A DNA stretch of 64,000 nt, from NCBI RefSeq assembly GCF_032999765.1, contig NZ_CP136051.1, forward strand, positions 1,030,417-1,094,416, written 5' to 3'. Under the pieces are notes generated by a model. The model was not told the origin of the DNA, searched no databases, and saw only the letters and a program-made list of their open reading frames with translations. This document shows, one piece after another, positions 44,395-52,400 of the stretch; the stretch's first letter is position 1; each line of letters starts with the position of its first letter. The translations under genes were made by a program, and so were the position numbers. Origin of the DNA: Imperialibacter roseus. Lineage in GTDB: Bacteria > Bacteroidota > Bacteroidia > Cytophagales > Cyclobacteriaceae.

Positions 44395-45201
44395 TTAAAG
44401 CTGCTTGATAAACACATTTCTGTAAAAAATCTCGGCACCTTCTGCCTGCAATAGGATTTTTCCTTTGGTGAGCGGCTCCCAGCTATTTTTTTCAGCATCC
44501 CAATATTTCATATCAATGGCCTCATTGACCACTTTCCCATTAATGGTGAAAGTGGCATGGTCGCCATTTACCTCAACTTCTACCTTGTTCCAGCCCGACA
44601 CTTCCCATGAAAAGGACCTGGAGAAGCGATGGTATTTGTTTTCAATTTCGCCCTTTGTCTTGAGTTCGCCGTTGGTGGCATAGTGCTCAGAGGCATCCAC
44701 CCTGGCTGAGGCTCTTGCCCCAATGATCCATAAATCCCCAAGGTCTCCTTCTTGAATCTGACATTCTACGCCATAAGGCCAAAAGTCAGTTTCGTCAAAA
44801 ATATGAAACAGGACACCAGCGTCTTTTACATTACCAGTCCTGGGCTCAAACTTTTTCTCGCCCCATTTGAAGTCAAACGTTAGAATATAGCTGCTGTATT
44901 CTTCTTTGGTTACTAACCCGGCAAATGACTGACGTGAACCAGCCTTTTGGCTGGGGTAGGCGTGGATGGTTCCATTTTCAGCACGGAATTTCTCCAGACT
45001 GTCGGGGCCATTTCCGTCACTCACTGTATACCAGCCTTCTAAATCAACACCATTGAACAGCGCCTTAAACCCTTCCGGAGCTATGGTTTCTGAATTGGGT
45101 ATGCTTTCTTTGGCTGTCTCGTCTGCTACAGGCGGGTTGCACATGGTAGCAACAAATAAAAGGCATAGTAAAAGTAGCGATAGTGATTGACCGTGTTTCA
45201 T
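44395..45201 (-). CDS. Exported DUF1080 (3-keto-disaccharide hydrolase-like) protein
   Basis: 268 aa. The N-terminal hydrophobic stretch ends LFVATMCNPP; the Cys at about residue 21 may be lipidated although the lipobox is imperfect. The DUF1080 jelly roll begins GFKALFNGVDLEGWYTV near 45, and includes YILTFDFKWGE near 108, FHIFDETDFWPYGVECQIQE near 131 and the closing GKILLQAEGAEIFYRNVFI. Members bind or hydrolyse sugars; some act on 3-keto-glycosides. It stands alone on the minus strand. Confidence 0.9.
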   Translation of the reverse strand: MKHGQSLSLLLLCLLFVATMCNPPVADETAKESIPNSETIAPEGFKALFNGVDLEGWYTVSDGNGPDSLEKFRAENGTIHAYPSQKAGSRQSFAGLVTKEEYSSYILTFDFKWGEKKFEPRTGNVKDAGVLFHIFDETDFWPYGVECQIQEGDLGDLWIIGARASARVDASEHYATNGELKTKGEIENKYHRFSRSFSWEVSGWNKVEVEVNGDHATFTINGKVVNEAIDMKYWDAEKNSWEPLTKGKILLQAEGAEIFYRNVFIKQL

Positions 45202-45363
45202 ACGGGAAGATAGGACTTTTATGGTTACCTCGTAATCTCAACAGTGCATGGACTTGACTCCCTGGCTTCGAGCAGGCTGGTGCACCGTGATCCGTTGACA
45301 CAAACACTGGAAATGACCAGTTGCAATGCGTATATTAAATCGTAGAACATCCTAAACAAAGCC

Positions 45364-45732
45364 ATGGCTGCCACCCCCTCACCTTTAGGTATCATCCCGG
45401 TTCTTCCCTCGCTCGACATACAACGTGACATAGAGTGGTATGACAAGTACGCCGGGTTTAGTTACTATTTTGGTGATAACGGATACGCCGGGTTAAGAAG
45501 AGAAAACCTGGAGTTCCATTTGCAGTTCCATCATGGCAATGAGGAAGATCCTATTACCGGCGGCTCTGTTATGAAGATTTTTGTTGCCGATATCAGGCCC
45601 TATATCGAGGAGTTTGTGAAGCGGGGAACCATCACGAAAGAGAAATTGCGAATGAACACGCCCTGGGGTACCCAAGAGTTTGGATTCTATGATTTGAACA
45701 AAAATGCCATTTTTGTGGAGCAGGATACGTGA
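45364..45732 (+). CDS. Glyoxalase/bleomycin-resistance-fold protein
   Basis: 122 aa, one VOC domain with two beta-alpha-beta-beta-beta units: GIIPVLPSLDIQRDIEWYDK then AGLRRENLEFHLQFHHGNEE; and MKIFVADIRPYIEEFVKRGT then TPWGTQEFGFYDLNKNAIFV. The layout resembles bleomycin-binding proteins, which have no metal site; here the metal residues are not clearly present. The ligand is unknown. It lies about 140 bases upstream of the first ATPase-less kinase-like gene on the same strand. Confidence 0.85.
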   Translation: MAATPSPLGIIPVLPSLDIQRDIEWYDKYAGFSYYFGDNGYAGLRRENLEFHLQFHHGNEEDPITGGSVMKIFVADIRPYIEEFVKRGTITKEKLRMNTPWGTQEFGFYDLNKNAIFVEQDT

Positions 45733-45821
45733 GCTGGTTTTAAATGTGCCTTTGAGTGTGTCTGAGGTCATAAACCCCGTTCGGTGAGGCTTTGGTAAAT
45801 GCATAAAAGGTAGTTATTGCC

Positions 45822-45852
45822 CAATAAAGTTTTGTTAAATTGGCAGGGAACC
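45822..45852 (+). promoter_or_regulatory. Upstream region shared by the two kinase-like genes, copy 1
   Basis: caataaagttttgttaaat and the following tggcagggaacc closely resemble gcagtaaacttttattaa plus attgaaagcgaacc at 47203-47234, in the same place relative to the paralogous start. The conserved TTAAATTG part may be a diverged -7 box. It indicates that the promoter was duplicated with the gene. Confidence 0.45.
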
Positions 45853-45873
45853 AAGTGCAGCTTGTACACAAGA

Positions 45874-46719
45874 ATGGAAGACCGGAATATTGATTTTTTT
45901 TTTCTCGGCACGCTCCTGAAAGCATGCGTTGCTGGGGTCGCTTTGATCCTAGCTTCTAATTTTTTCTTTTTCCCGGAAGACGCCATAGGTGTCATTAATG
46001 CGCTGGTTATTTTGGTGGCCTGCCTGGTGGCACATCAGATCAGGGAGAAGCACCCAACGCCGGCGGTAATAATTCTAACGTCCATTACCTTGGCAGTGGT
46101 TTGCTACCAACGCCTCATGCAAATCAGCCCTTCCATTACCCTGGCTACTGTGATTATTATTGGTTTTATTTTTTCAGTGATGCTAAAGGGGCGAACCATG
46201 TGGGTCATGCATGGTATTGCTTTTATTATGCTAAATACTGTATTTCTTTATCACGTGTCGGACTTAGTAACGGCTGCCATTACCTACTCGATTTTATACC
46301 TTATCATCGCCTATGCCAGTGCCGTGCTGAAAGTCAACTACGACAAAATACATCAACACTTGCGACACGCAAATAAGGAGATGAGGAAAAAGGCAGAGGA
46401 GATAGCAACGCAAAATGAAGCGCTTCAGAAGACTCAGCAAGATCTTAATGCATTGAACAAGAACCTGGAGCAGATGGTGGGGGAGCGTACAGCGAAGATT
46501 AAGGCACAGAATGACATGCTGATTTCCTATAGCCATACCAATGCACATCATTTACGGGGACCGGTGGCACGACTACTTGGTCTCGCCACCATTTACGAGC
46601 TTGAGTCAGGCGGTAAGGTTGATGCGCTTGTGCAGAAAATGATAGAGCAGGCCAACGAAATTGACACCGTCGTTAAAAAGATAAATGCCGATCTGGAGTC
46701 AAGAGAACTGGAAATGTAA
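45874..46719 (+). CDS. Membrane protein with HisKA-type helix pair but no ATPase domain, copy 1
   Basis: 281 aa from the ATG at 45874, chosen because it aligns with the start of the downstream paralogue. Five to six membrane segments fill about residues 8-145 (including LATVIIIGFIFSVMLKGRTM), then a coiled coil (about 150-215), then an H-box NAHHLRGPVARLLGLATIYE with the candidate phosphoacceptor His226 and a second helix (MIEQANEIDTVVKKINADLE). The protein ends there: the N, G1, F and G2 boxes of the ATPase are missing and no frame carries them downstream. It may be phosphorylated in trans, act as a phosphotransfer protein, or modulate other kinases as a dimer partner. Confidence 0.85.
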   Translation: MEDRNIDFFFLGTLLKACVAGVALILASNFFFFPEDAIGVINALVILVACLVAHQIREKHPTPAVIILTSITLAVVCYQRLMQISPSITLATVIIIGFIFSVMLKGRTMWVMHGIAFIMLNTVFLYHVSDLVTAAITYSILYLIIAYASAVLKVNYDKIHQHLRHANKEMRKKAEEIATQNEALQKTQQDLNALNKNLEQMVGERTAKIKAQNDMLISYSHTNAHHLRGPVARLLGLATIYELESGGKVDALVQKMIEQANEIDTVVKKINADLESRELEM

Positions 46720-47257
46720 AGCGGTAGTTAGTCGGCCAGTGTTAAAACCAGAGCTGCAAGACCAGGCTGAGCTGTGTCAGGAGTCTGCCTGTTACTTGCA
46801 GGGAACTATTGCTTTTTATCGTTCCGTTGTGCCCTTGCTTTGCTGCCCTTGTGGGGCAATTAGTTAGCGAAGAAATTATTCGTTTCAATGGCTCCCGAAC
46901 CACCGTCAAGGTTACCGTCTGCCGACGGGGAAAAGTAAGACCGTTTGTACTTTTTTTTGACTTTGTAATTCATTTATGGGCGGGTGTTTGCCAGCTAAGT
47001 CTATCGATGTTTTATGTAGAGACGTATGTGTGTCCGCAAACAAGGTTTTTTGGATGTATAAAGGAAAGTGAGTGAATAGCAAAAAATCATTGTCTTGACA
47101 CCTGCGGAACGACAGCATGATTTGGATTGAGAATAGATAAAAAGGCATTTCGCTAAGGAATTCATTAGTTGCTGGTCAATTAGTTTGAATGGCCACTTTA
47201 CCGCAGTAAACTTTTATTAAATTGAAAGCGAACCGATTTTTTTGAGTAACCAGCTAC
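46720..47257. other. Intergenic between the tandem kinase-like genes
   Basis: 538 bases. The short open frames here have no recognisable composition and there is no ATPase-like coding potential in any frame, so the first gene is not simply interrupted. The last 60 bases (47203-47234) contain the duplicated upstream region. Confidence 0.5.
47203..47234 (+). promoter_or_regulatory. Upstream region shared by the two kinase-like genes, copy 2
   Basis: gcagtaaacttttattaa followed by attgaaagcgaacc mirrors the region at 45822-45852 upstream of copy 1. The spacing to the ATG is similar (about 22 bases after the aacc end in both). Confidence 0.45.
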
Positions 47258-48115
47258 ATGATAGTAAGGAACATTGAGAAATTTTTTCTCAACACCCTAT
47301 TGAGGATAAGTATTCTTGGGGTTTCATTTATTCTCTTATCCAGTATAGTTTTTCGTCCTGAGAACATACTATCCACCATAGTTTCGCTAATCATCCTTTT
47401 GGCTTGCATTGCTGCTTATAAGTTGAGGGATAAATACCCTACGCAGGCTGTGCTTCTTTTAACCAGTACAACGCTGCTGGTGGTGGCTTACCAACGGATT
47501 ACTGCCCCTCATGCCACTATCACACTGGCAGTGGTTATGATTGTTGGGTTTATTATCTCGGTGATGCTGAAAGGAAGAACCATGTGGGTCATGCACGGAA
47601 TCACGTTTATTCTCCTCAATACAGTTTTTGTGTTTCACGTGTCGGAAAAGGTTACTGCTTGCATCACATTTTCTATTTTGTACTTTATCATCACTTTTGC
47701 CACTGCTGTGTTAAAAGGTAGCTACGATGGGATTCATTATCACTTACGAAACACCAATTTGGAACTCCAACGAAGGGCGAACGAAATAGCTGCGCAAAAC
47801 AAAGAGCTTCATGCAACACAAGCAGAACTTAGCTTATTGAATCAAAACCTGGAGAAAATTGTAAGTGAGCGTACCGCAAGAATTAAGTCTCAAAACGAAA
47901 TGCTTATCAGATATGGCCACATCAATGCCCATCATTTGAGAGGGCCGGTGGCAAGGCTGCTGGGCCTTGCTGCCGTTTATAAGCTGGGTTCCGACATGCA
48001 GCCTGATCAACTTGTGGAGAAAATGATAGCGCAGGCCAACGAAATTGACGCTGTGGTTAGAAAAATCAACGCTGATTTAGATTCCAACAACATGGGATGG
48101 AAAAGCGAAGATTGA
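47258..48115 (+). CDS. Membrane protein with HisKA-type helix pair but no ATPase domain, copy 2
   Basis: 285 aa, a paralogue of the gene at 45874 over its whole length: both share VMLKGRTMWVMHGI, SILY, a coiled coil with SERTARIKSQNEML, and the H-box NAHHLRGPVARLLGLAAVYK followed by MIAQANEIDAVVRKINADLD. The C-terminal ATPase domain is missing here too, so truncation predates or was kept after the duplication. About 5-6 membrane segments in residues 8-145. The most conserved part between copies is the H-box and second helix, which argues that the helix pair is under selection. Confidence 0.85.
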   Translation: MIVRNIEKFFLNTLLRISILGVSFILLSSIVFRPENILSTIVSLIILLACIAAYKLRDKYPTQAVLLLTSTTLLVVAYQRITAPHATITLAVVMIVGFIISVMLKGRTMWVMHGITFILLNTVFVFHVSEKVTACITFSILYFIITFATAVLKGSYDGIHYHLRNTNLELQRRANEIAAQNKELHATQAELSLLNQNLEKIVSERTARIKSQNEMLIRYGHINAHHLRGPVARLLGLAAVYKLGSDMQPDQLVEKMIAQANEIDAVVRKINADLDSNNMGWKSED

Positions 48116-48141
48116 GAGGGGGATGAACCAACTATAGGCGC

Positions 48142-48241
48142 CGGCACGGTAGCGATGGATTGTGCGCTGGGGCCGTCAGCCGCCGGAGTGAGGTTCACCG
48201 GTGTCTGACGGCTCTTGCTTGGGGGCTATTTGGCCGTGCCG
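48142..48241. repeat. Large nested inverted repeat between convergent genes
   Basis: cggcacgg (48142-48149) pairs with ccgtgccg (48234-48241); inside, gccgtcag (48172-48179) pairs with ctgacggc (48205-48212), and inside that ccgg pairs with ccgg. The 100-base element is GC-rich against its surroundings and lies between a plus-strand gene end and a minus-strand gene end. No T run. It could be a small palindromic mobile repeat or a structured 3' end for both genes. Confidence 0.5.
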
Positions 48242-48290
48242 ACAACTGCGTTGGCCATGCCTTCAGCGCACGTCGAAGGGCAGCTGCCCA

Positions 48291-49193
48291 TCAATCCCAT
48301 TTCAAGTATTTCCTCCAATTATGCTCTTCTTTGAATCCCAGCACTTCACGGATTTTCCGATTTGAAAACAGGGCTTCATGCTCGCCCAGTTCACGGGTAA
48401 TGGGTACGCCAGGGAAAAACCTCTCCGCCAATTCTTTGGTCGGGATAACAGCGCCGTTGTGGTCATTCCCAGCGTTGAAAACCTGATAGCCCAGGCCGTC
48501 TTTTTTCAAACAGAAATCCACAATCTGCCCCAGGTCACGTGCATCGATATAACAGAAGGCATTCCTGCGGCGCACTTCAGGATTTTTGAAGTAACCTGGA
48601 AAAAGTTCAGTGTATTCGTGAGGCTCAATCACGTTGCCGATACGAAGGGCGTAAATATCAAAGCCTGAACGTCGCTGGAAGCTGCGGGCTGTTTTCTCAT
48701 TCACCACCTTCGACAGTCCATAGCTATCCATGGGGTCCACGTCATAATCTTCCTCCAGAGGCAGCACATGCGGGTCGGTTTTGCCATCTGAAAAGCAGAC
48801 ACCATAGGTGGTTTCCGAAGATGCAATGATAATTTTCTTTATACCAAGCTTCACAGCGGCTTCAATCACATTGTAAGTGCCTATGGTGTTGACCCGAAAA
48901 GTTTCGTTGTCGGGGTTGATCAAGATCCTGGGCACGGCTGCAAAATGCACCACAGCATCAAACCTGGGTATGCCCGTGCCTGCCTCCAGCTCATCCAGCC
49001 CGGCATACGAACTCATGGCATTGAACATTTGCCCGGAATCGGTAATATCAGCCTTCAGATTATCCACCCCCGGGTGATCTAAAGGTACCAGGTCTACATT
49101 CATTACTCTATGCCCCTGGTTGAGGAGGTAGGGCACCACGTGCTTTCCCGCTTTTCCTGATCCTCCCGTAAAAAATATGCGCTTTTTAGTCAT
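48291..49193 (-). CDS. NAD-dependent epimerase/dehydratase family protein
   Basis: 300 aa extended SDR. NAD site FFTGGSGKAGKHVVPYL at residues 7-23, the VVHFAAVPR segment near 86, the Ser in IIIASSETTYGV near 127 and YGLSK (YxxxK) near 158. The following GFDIYALRIGNVIEPHEY and the later FCYIDARDLGQIV are as in sugar epimerases. It likely acts on a sugar or nucleotide sugar; the substrate is unknown. No glycosyl genes are adjacent. Confidence 0.9.
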   Translation of the reverse strand: MTKKRIFFTGGSGKAGKHVVPYLLNQGHRVMNVDLVPLDHPGVDNLKADITDSGQMFNAMSSYAGLDELEAGTGIPRFDAVVHFAAVPRILINPDNETFRVNTIGTYNVIEAAVKLGIKKIIIASSETTYGVCFSDGKTDPHVLPLEEDYDVDPMDSYGLSKVVNEKTARSFQRRSGFDIYALRIGNVIEPHEYTELFPGYFKNPEVRRRNAFCYIDARDLGQIVDFCLKKDGLGYQVFNAGNDHNGAVIPTKELAERFFPGVPITRELGEHEALFSNRKIREVLGFKEEHNWRKYLKWD

Positions 49194-49202
49194 TCATGCT
49201 GT

Positions 49203-49248
49203 TGTTTAGTGCTGAAAGCAACTTACGCACTGAGGGAAATAAAGCCAA
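49203..49248. repeat. 46-base direct repeat, copy 1
   Basis: Starts tgtttagtgctgaaagcaac and ends aaagccaa. The copy at 49371-49416 differs at one position (tgaggg against tgacgg). It begins six bases upstream of the epimerase start codon (minus strand). Confidence 0.85.
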
Positions 49249-49370
49249 CAGATGAAAGGAATAATAGCTTATCATGTGGTGACGGGTGTGGAGGCTGGCG
49301 GACGCCAGAGGATGAATAGTCACAAGCGGACGCTTGCGACATGGTTGGGCCTGCTAGCCATGTATACTCC

Positions 49371-49416
49371 TGTTTAGTGCTGAAAGCAACTTACGCACTG
49401 ACGGAAATAAAGCCAA
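49371..49416. repeat. 46-base direct repeat, copy 2
   Basis: Second copy of the repeat at 49203-49248, 168 bases on, one mismatch. The near-identity suggests a recent segmental duplication or insertion between the copies. Confidence 0.85.
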
Positions 49417-49582
49417 AATGTGAAGCGAATAAAAAGGTAGGCACCACCGCCTTGAACGATGGCACCAATTTTCAGCGTAAAATGTTGTCCGATAATTAAT
49501 ATGAAAAGGTAGTGACACTATGCTTATAGCAAATAGGGCGTTTACTATCTTTAGCACCATTACATCAACCCATTGTGGGAAT

Positions 49583-50605
49583 ATGAAAAAGATAGGATTT
49601 TTATCATTTGGACACTGGGACAACCATCCGGCCTATGCCACCAAAACTGCCAGCGACACTCTGCTGCAATCTATTGACCTGGCGGTAGCAGCAGAAGAGA
49701 TTGGGATAGATGGCGCTTATTTTCGGGTACACCATTTTGCGAAGCAGTTGGCCTCTCCTTTTCCATTACTGGCGGCAATTGGTGCTAAAACCAGCCGCAT
49801 TGAAATTGGCACAGGCGTTATTGACATGCGTTATGAAAATCCGCTGTACATGGCGGAAGACGCCGGGGCGGCTGATTTGATTGCTGGTGGCAGGCTACAG
49901 CTGGGCATCAGCAGGGGTTCACCGGAACAAGTGATTGAGGGCTGGCGACACTTTGGTTATGAACCTGCCGAAGGAGAAACCGACGCAGACATGGGACGTC
50001 AAAAAGGGGTGCAATTTTTTGAACAATTGAAAGGAGTGGGCTTTGCGCAGCCTAACCCTTATCCAATGTTTCCAAATCCACCTGGGTTGTTGCGATTAGA
50101 ACCGTTTTCTGCAGGACTGCGTGACCGCATTTGGTGGGGATCTGGTTCGGACGCCACGGCCGAGTGGGCGGGGAAAATGGGCATGAACCTCCAAAGCTCA
50201 ACTTTGAAGTTCGATGAAAGCGGCAAGCCATTTCACGTGCAGCAAGCTGAACAGATCAGGTTGTACAGAAAAGCATGGAAGGAAGCCGGCCACCAGCGTG
50301 AACCCAGGATTTCGGTGAGCCGATCTATTTTTGCATTGGTCAGCCAGCAGGACAGGCACTATTTCGGTCGTGAGGCTGACAGGACGGATAAAATAGGCAT
50401 GTTGGAGAACAACAGGAGGGCTATTTTCGGCAGGAGCTATGCCGCCGAGCCTGACCAACTGATTAAAGAACTGGCGCAGGATGAAGCTATTCAGGAGGCA
50501 GACACCCTTCTTTTGACCATACCAAATACCTTAGGTGTGGATTACAATGTGCATGTGCTTTCTTCCATTCTGGAGCATGTAGCGCCAGGGCTGGGATGGC
50601 GCTAA
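49583..50605 (+). CDS. Luciferase-like (LLM class) flavin monooxygenase
   Basis: 340 aa from the ATG at 49583, which opens the first barrel strand (MKKIGFLSFGHWD); the frame is open upstream but unrelated. Signatures of the bacterial luciferase-like fold: AAEEIGIDGAYFRVHHFA near residue 37, LAAIGAKTSRIEIGTGVIDM near 64 and ADLIAGGRLQLGISRGSPEQ near 103. It uses reduced FMN and O2. The next gene, a CzcO-like monooxygenase, starts 14 bases after its stop, so they form an operon of two monooxygenase-type flavoproteins. Confidence 0.92.
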   Translation: MKKIGFLSFGHWDNHPAYATKTASDTLLQSIDLAVAAEEIGIDGAYFRVHHFAKQLASPFPLLAAIGAKTSRIEIGTGVIDMRYENPLYMAEDAGAADLIAGGRLQLGISRGSPEQVIEGWRHFGYEPAEGETDADMGRQKGVQFFEQLKGVGFAQPNPYPMFPNPPGLLRLEPFSAGLRDRIWWGSGSDATAEWAGKMGMNLQSSTLKFDESGKPFHVQQAEQIRLYRKAWKEAGHQREPRISVSRSIFALVSQQDRHYFGREADRTDKIGMLENNRRAIFGRSYAAEPDQLIKELAQDEAIQEADTLLLTIPNTLGVDYNVHVLSSILEHVAPGLGWR

Positions 50606-50619
50606 CCTGATGGTTTTGA

Positions 50620-51702
50620 ATGGCTAACAGAATTCGCTACAAAACCAAAATTGCGGTCATAGGGGCAGGGCAAGCTGGACTTTCTACGGCCTATCACCTG
50701 AAGAGACGTGGGCTGGAAGCAGGTCGGGACTTTGTGGTGCTGGATGAAGCACCCCGTCCTGGTGGCGCATGGCAGTTTCGCTGGCCCTCGCTTACGCTGA
50801 GCACGGTGAACAGGATTCACGACCTGCCGGGTATGCCGTTTGAAGAGACGATAGCAACGAACGCCACCGAAGTGAAGGCGAGTGTGGCGGTGCCACACTA
50901 CTATGAGTTGTACGAAAAGAAGTTCGGTCTGCAGGTATATCGTCCGCTCAAGGTAGAGAAGGTGTACTGGCACAACGACCGGCTGCATATCGATACGTCT
51001 GCTGCGCTGTTTTCAGCTCAGGGACTGGTCAATGCCACGGGCACCTGGCAAAATCCCTATATTCCGGAGTACCCCGGTGCTGCCCTTTTTGAGGGAGAGC
51101 AGCTGCATACCAGGGATTTCAAGACCGCTGATTATTTCAAAGGCAAGCATGTGATAATAGTAGGGGCTGGTATCTCTGCCATTCAGCTACTGAACCAGAT
51201 CTCGAAAGTGACCACTACCACCTGGGTGACCCGGCGGCCGCCGGAATTCAGAGAGGGGCCGTTTGACGATGCAGCAGGGCACAATGCTGTGGCGATGGTA
51301 GAAGAAAGAGTGCGGAAAGGTCTGCCGCCCTTGTCGGTGGTGTCTGTAACCGGGCTGCCCTTGTCGCCGACTGTTCTTGATATGAAAAAGCGGGGCGTAC
51401 TCAACCGCCTCCCTATGTTCAGCGAGATCACAAAAACTGGGGTGAAATGGGCCGATGGCAGAGAAGAAAAAGCTGATGTGATTTTGTGGAACACCGGGTT
51501 CAAAGGTGCTCTTTCGCATTTGGATGCTGTGCTGCCCAGAGAAGAAGGTGACGGCATTGTTATGGCTGGCAGCCTCGCCACTATGGTCGCCAAAGAGCCC
51601 CGGATCCATCTGGTGGGCTATGGGCCTTCCGCCTCTACTATCGGTGCCAATCGTGCGGGCGGCGCAGCAGCCCGGGAATTGATGAGGGAGCTGGGGTTGT
51701 GA
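50620..51702 (+). CDS. CzcO-like NAD(P)/FAD flavoprotein monooxygenase
   Basis: 360 aa. FAD site IAVIGAGQAGLSTAYHLKRR at residues 11-30, the GGAWQFRWPSL segment near 49, the NADPH site VIIVGAGISAIQLLNQI near 177, and ILWNTGFKG near 288 (the ATG-like motif). These mark a class B-type flavin monooxygenase related to CzcO/YUC proteins, though it is shorter than Baeyer-Villiger enzymes. The neighbouring luciferase-like gene, 14 bases upstream, suggests a shared oxidation pathway. Substrate unknown. Confidence 0.9.
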   Translation: MANRIRYKTKIAVIGAGQAGLSTAYHLKRRGLEAGRDFVVLDEAPRPGGAWQFRWPSLTLSTVNRIHDLPGMPFEETIATNATEVKASVAVPHYYELYEKKFGLQVYRPLKVEKVYWHNDRLHIDTSAALFSAQGLVNATGTWQNPYIPEYPGAALFEGEQLHTRDFKTADYFKGKHVIIVGAGISAIQLLNQISKVTTTTWVTRRPPEFREGPFDDAAGHNAVAMVEERVRKGLPPLSVVSVTGLPLSPTVLDMKKRGVLNRLPMFSEITKTGVKWADGREEKADVILWNTGFKGALSHLDAVLPREEGDGIVMAGSLATMVAKEPRIHLVGYGPSASTIGANRAGGAAARELMRELGL

Positions 51703-51760
51703 AGCAGAAGCTTAGGTCATGGGGAACCGGAATGCTGCTCGGGACATATTGGAGAGCGGG

Positions 51761-52270
51761 CTACTCCATTTTGGATTCCTTCAGAATAGCCTGAACTTCA
51801 TTAAAGCATCTGGTAATATTAGCTGCTCCAAGGTCATTCTCCCTGTCAAATAAAATACTCGATTTGATGACTACATCTCCTTCCAAACTGGAGTCCAATT
51901 TAGAGATGCGTTTATTCAGGCTGCTTTTGACGTACCATCCATTAAACAACTTTTCTCTGGTCAACTGCCTTCCATCAGTGCTGTCGCAGGTGTACAATAG
52001 AATTCGATTCCTGATCTTGAAAAAGTGATCCACTATATGGTCTACGGTCAGGGCTATTTCACGATCCTGTTTTCCATCCCCGGATACAGTTTTATTTACC
52101 GAGACCGAGAATATGTCTGCACCCTCTATGTCAGTTCCGGAAAACAGATCATTAGCTTGCTGAAAGAACACTTCGTATTCAGCGCCGCATGTAGTAGCAA
52201 ATTGATAGGAGTGTTTGGAGGTATCTAAGTATACCTTATAGAGGCATGGCAAGCTTAACGCCTCTTTCAT
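51761..52270 (-). CDS. DUF6169-like protein in a two-gene cassette
   Basis: 169 aa. The N terminus (YKVYLDTSKHSYQFATTCGA, then EYEVFFQQANDLFSG) and the middle (SGDGKQDREIALTVDHIVDHFF, ILLYTCDSTDGRQLTREKLF) resemble the small Bacteroidota family DUF6169, whose function is unknown. The start overlaps the stop of the upstream 54-aa gene by 35 bases in another frame, so translation is coupled. It lies in a low-GC stretch next to an OLD nuclease, a setting that hints at a mobile or defence-related cassette. Family name given from memory of the pattern. Confidence 0.65.
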   Translation of the reverse strand: MKEALSLPCLYKVYLDTSKHSYQFATTCGAEYEVFFQQANDLFSGTDIEGADIFSVSVNKTVSGDGKQDREIALTVDHIVDHFFKIRNRILLYTCDSTDGRQLTREKLFNGWYVKSSLNKRISKLDSSLEGDVVIKSSILFDRENDLGAANITRCFNEVQAILKESKME

Positions 52271-52400
52271 TCAATTCTTCCTTAGATATTTCTCCTCTGG
52301 AATAAGCCAATATAGACTTCTTGTCTTCAACTAACTTCTTAGCTGCAGCGATAATTTTGTCTTTATGTGCTTTCGGCTTTTCCAAAATACTGAGAGTCAA
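52236..52400 (-). CDS. 54-aa small protein, partner of the DUF6169-like gene (TTG start)
   Basis: Read from a TTG at 52400, directly after an in-frame TAA, to the stop at 52236. The translation has a basic amphipathic helix (KPKAHKDKIIAAAKKLVEDK) and a second helix ending ELNERGVKLAMPL, which is a sensible protein composition in a compact helical fold. It is too short for default gene calling and lacks ATG. It overlaps the DUF6169-like start, so the two are coupled. A small coupled helical protein upstream of a larger one suggests an antitoxin or chaperone-like partner, by inference. Confidence 0.6.
   Translation of the reverse strand: MTLSILEKPKAHKDKIIAAAKKLVEDKKSILAYSRGEISKEELNERGVKLAMPL

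Larger units (their letters stand above)
49194..49582. other. Intergenic region with direct repeats and small palindromes
   Basis: 389 bases between divergent epimerase and monooxygenase genes; apart from the direct repeats described separately it holds two hairpins, ctggcg-ga-cgccag (about 49292-49305) and caagcg-ga-cgcttg (about 49323-49336), with a common GCGGACGC core. No gene is supported. Confidence 0.5.

Noticed and set aside
46809-47075. 88-codon plus-strand frame between the kinase-like genes
   Set aside because: Composition (many Phe, Cys, Val) does not look like a protein, and it lies in a gap without supporting motifs.
49203-49416. Direct repeats as a CRISPR array
   Set aside because: Only two copies, 46 bases long and spaced by 122 bases that hold hairpins, with no cas genes.
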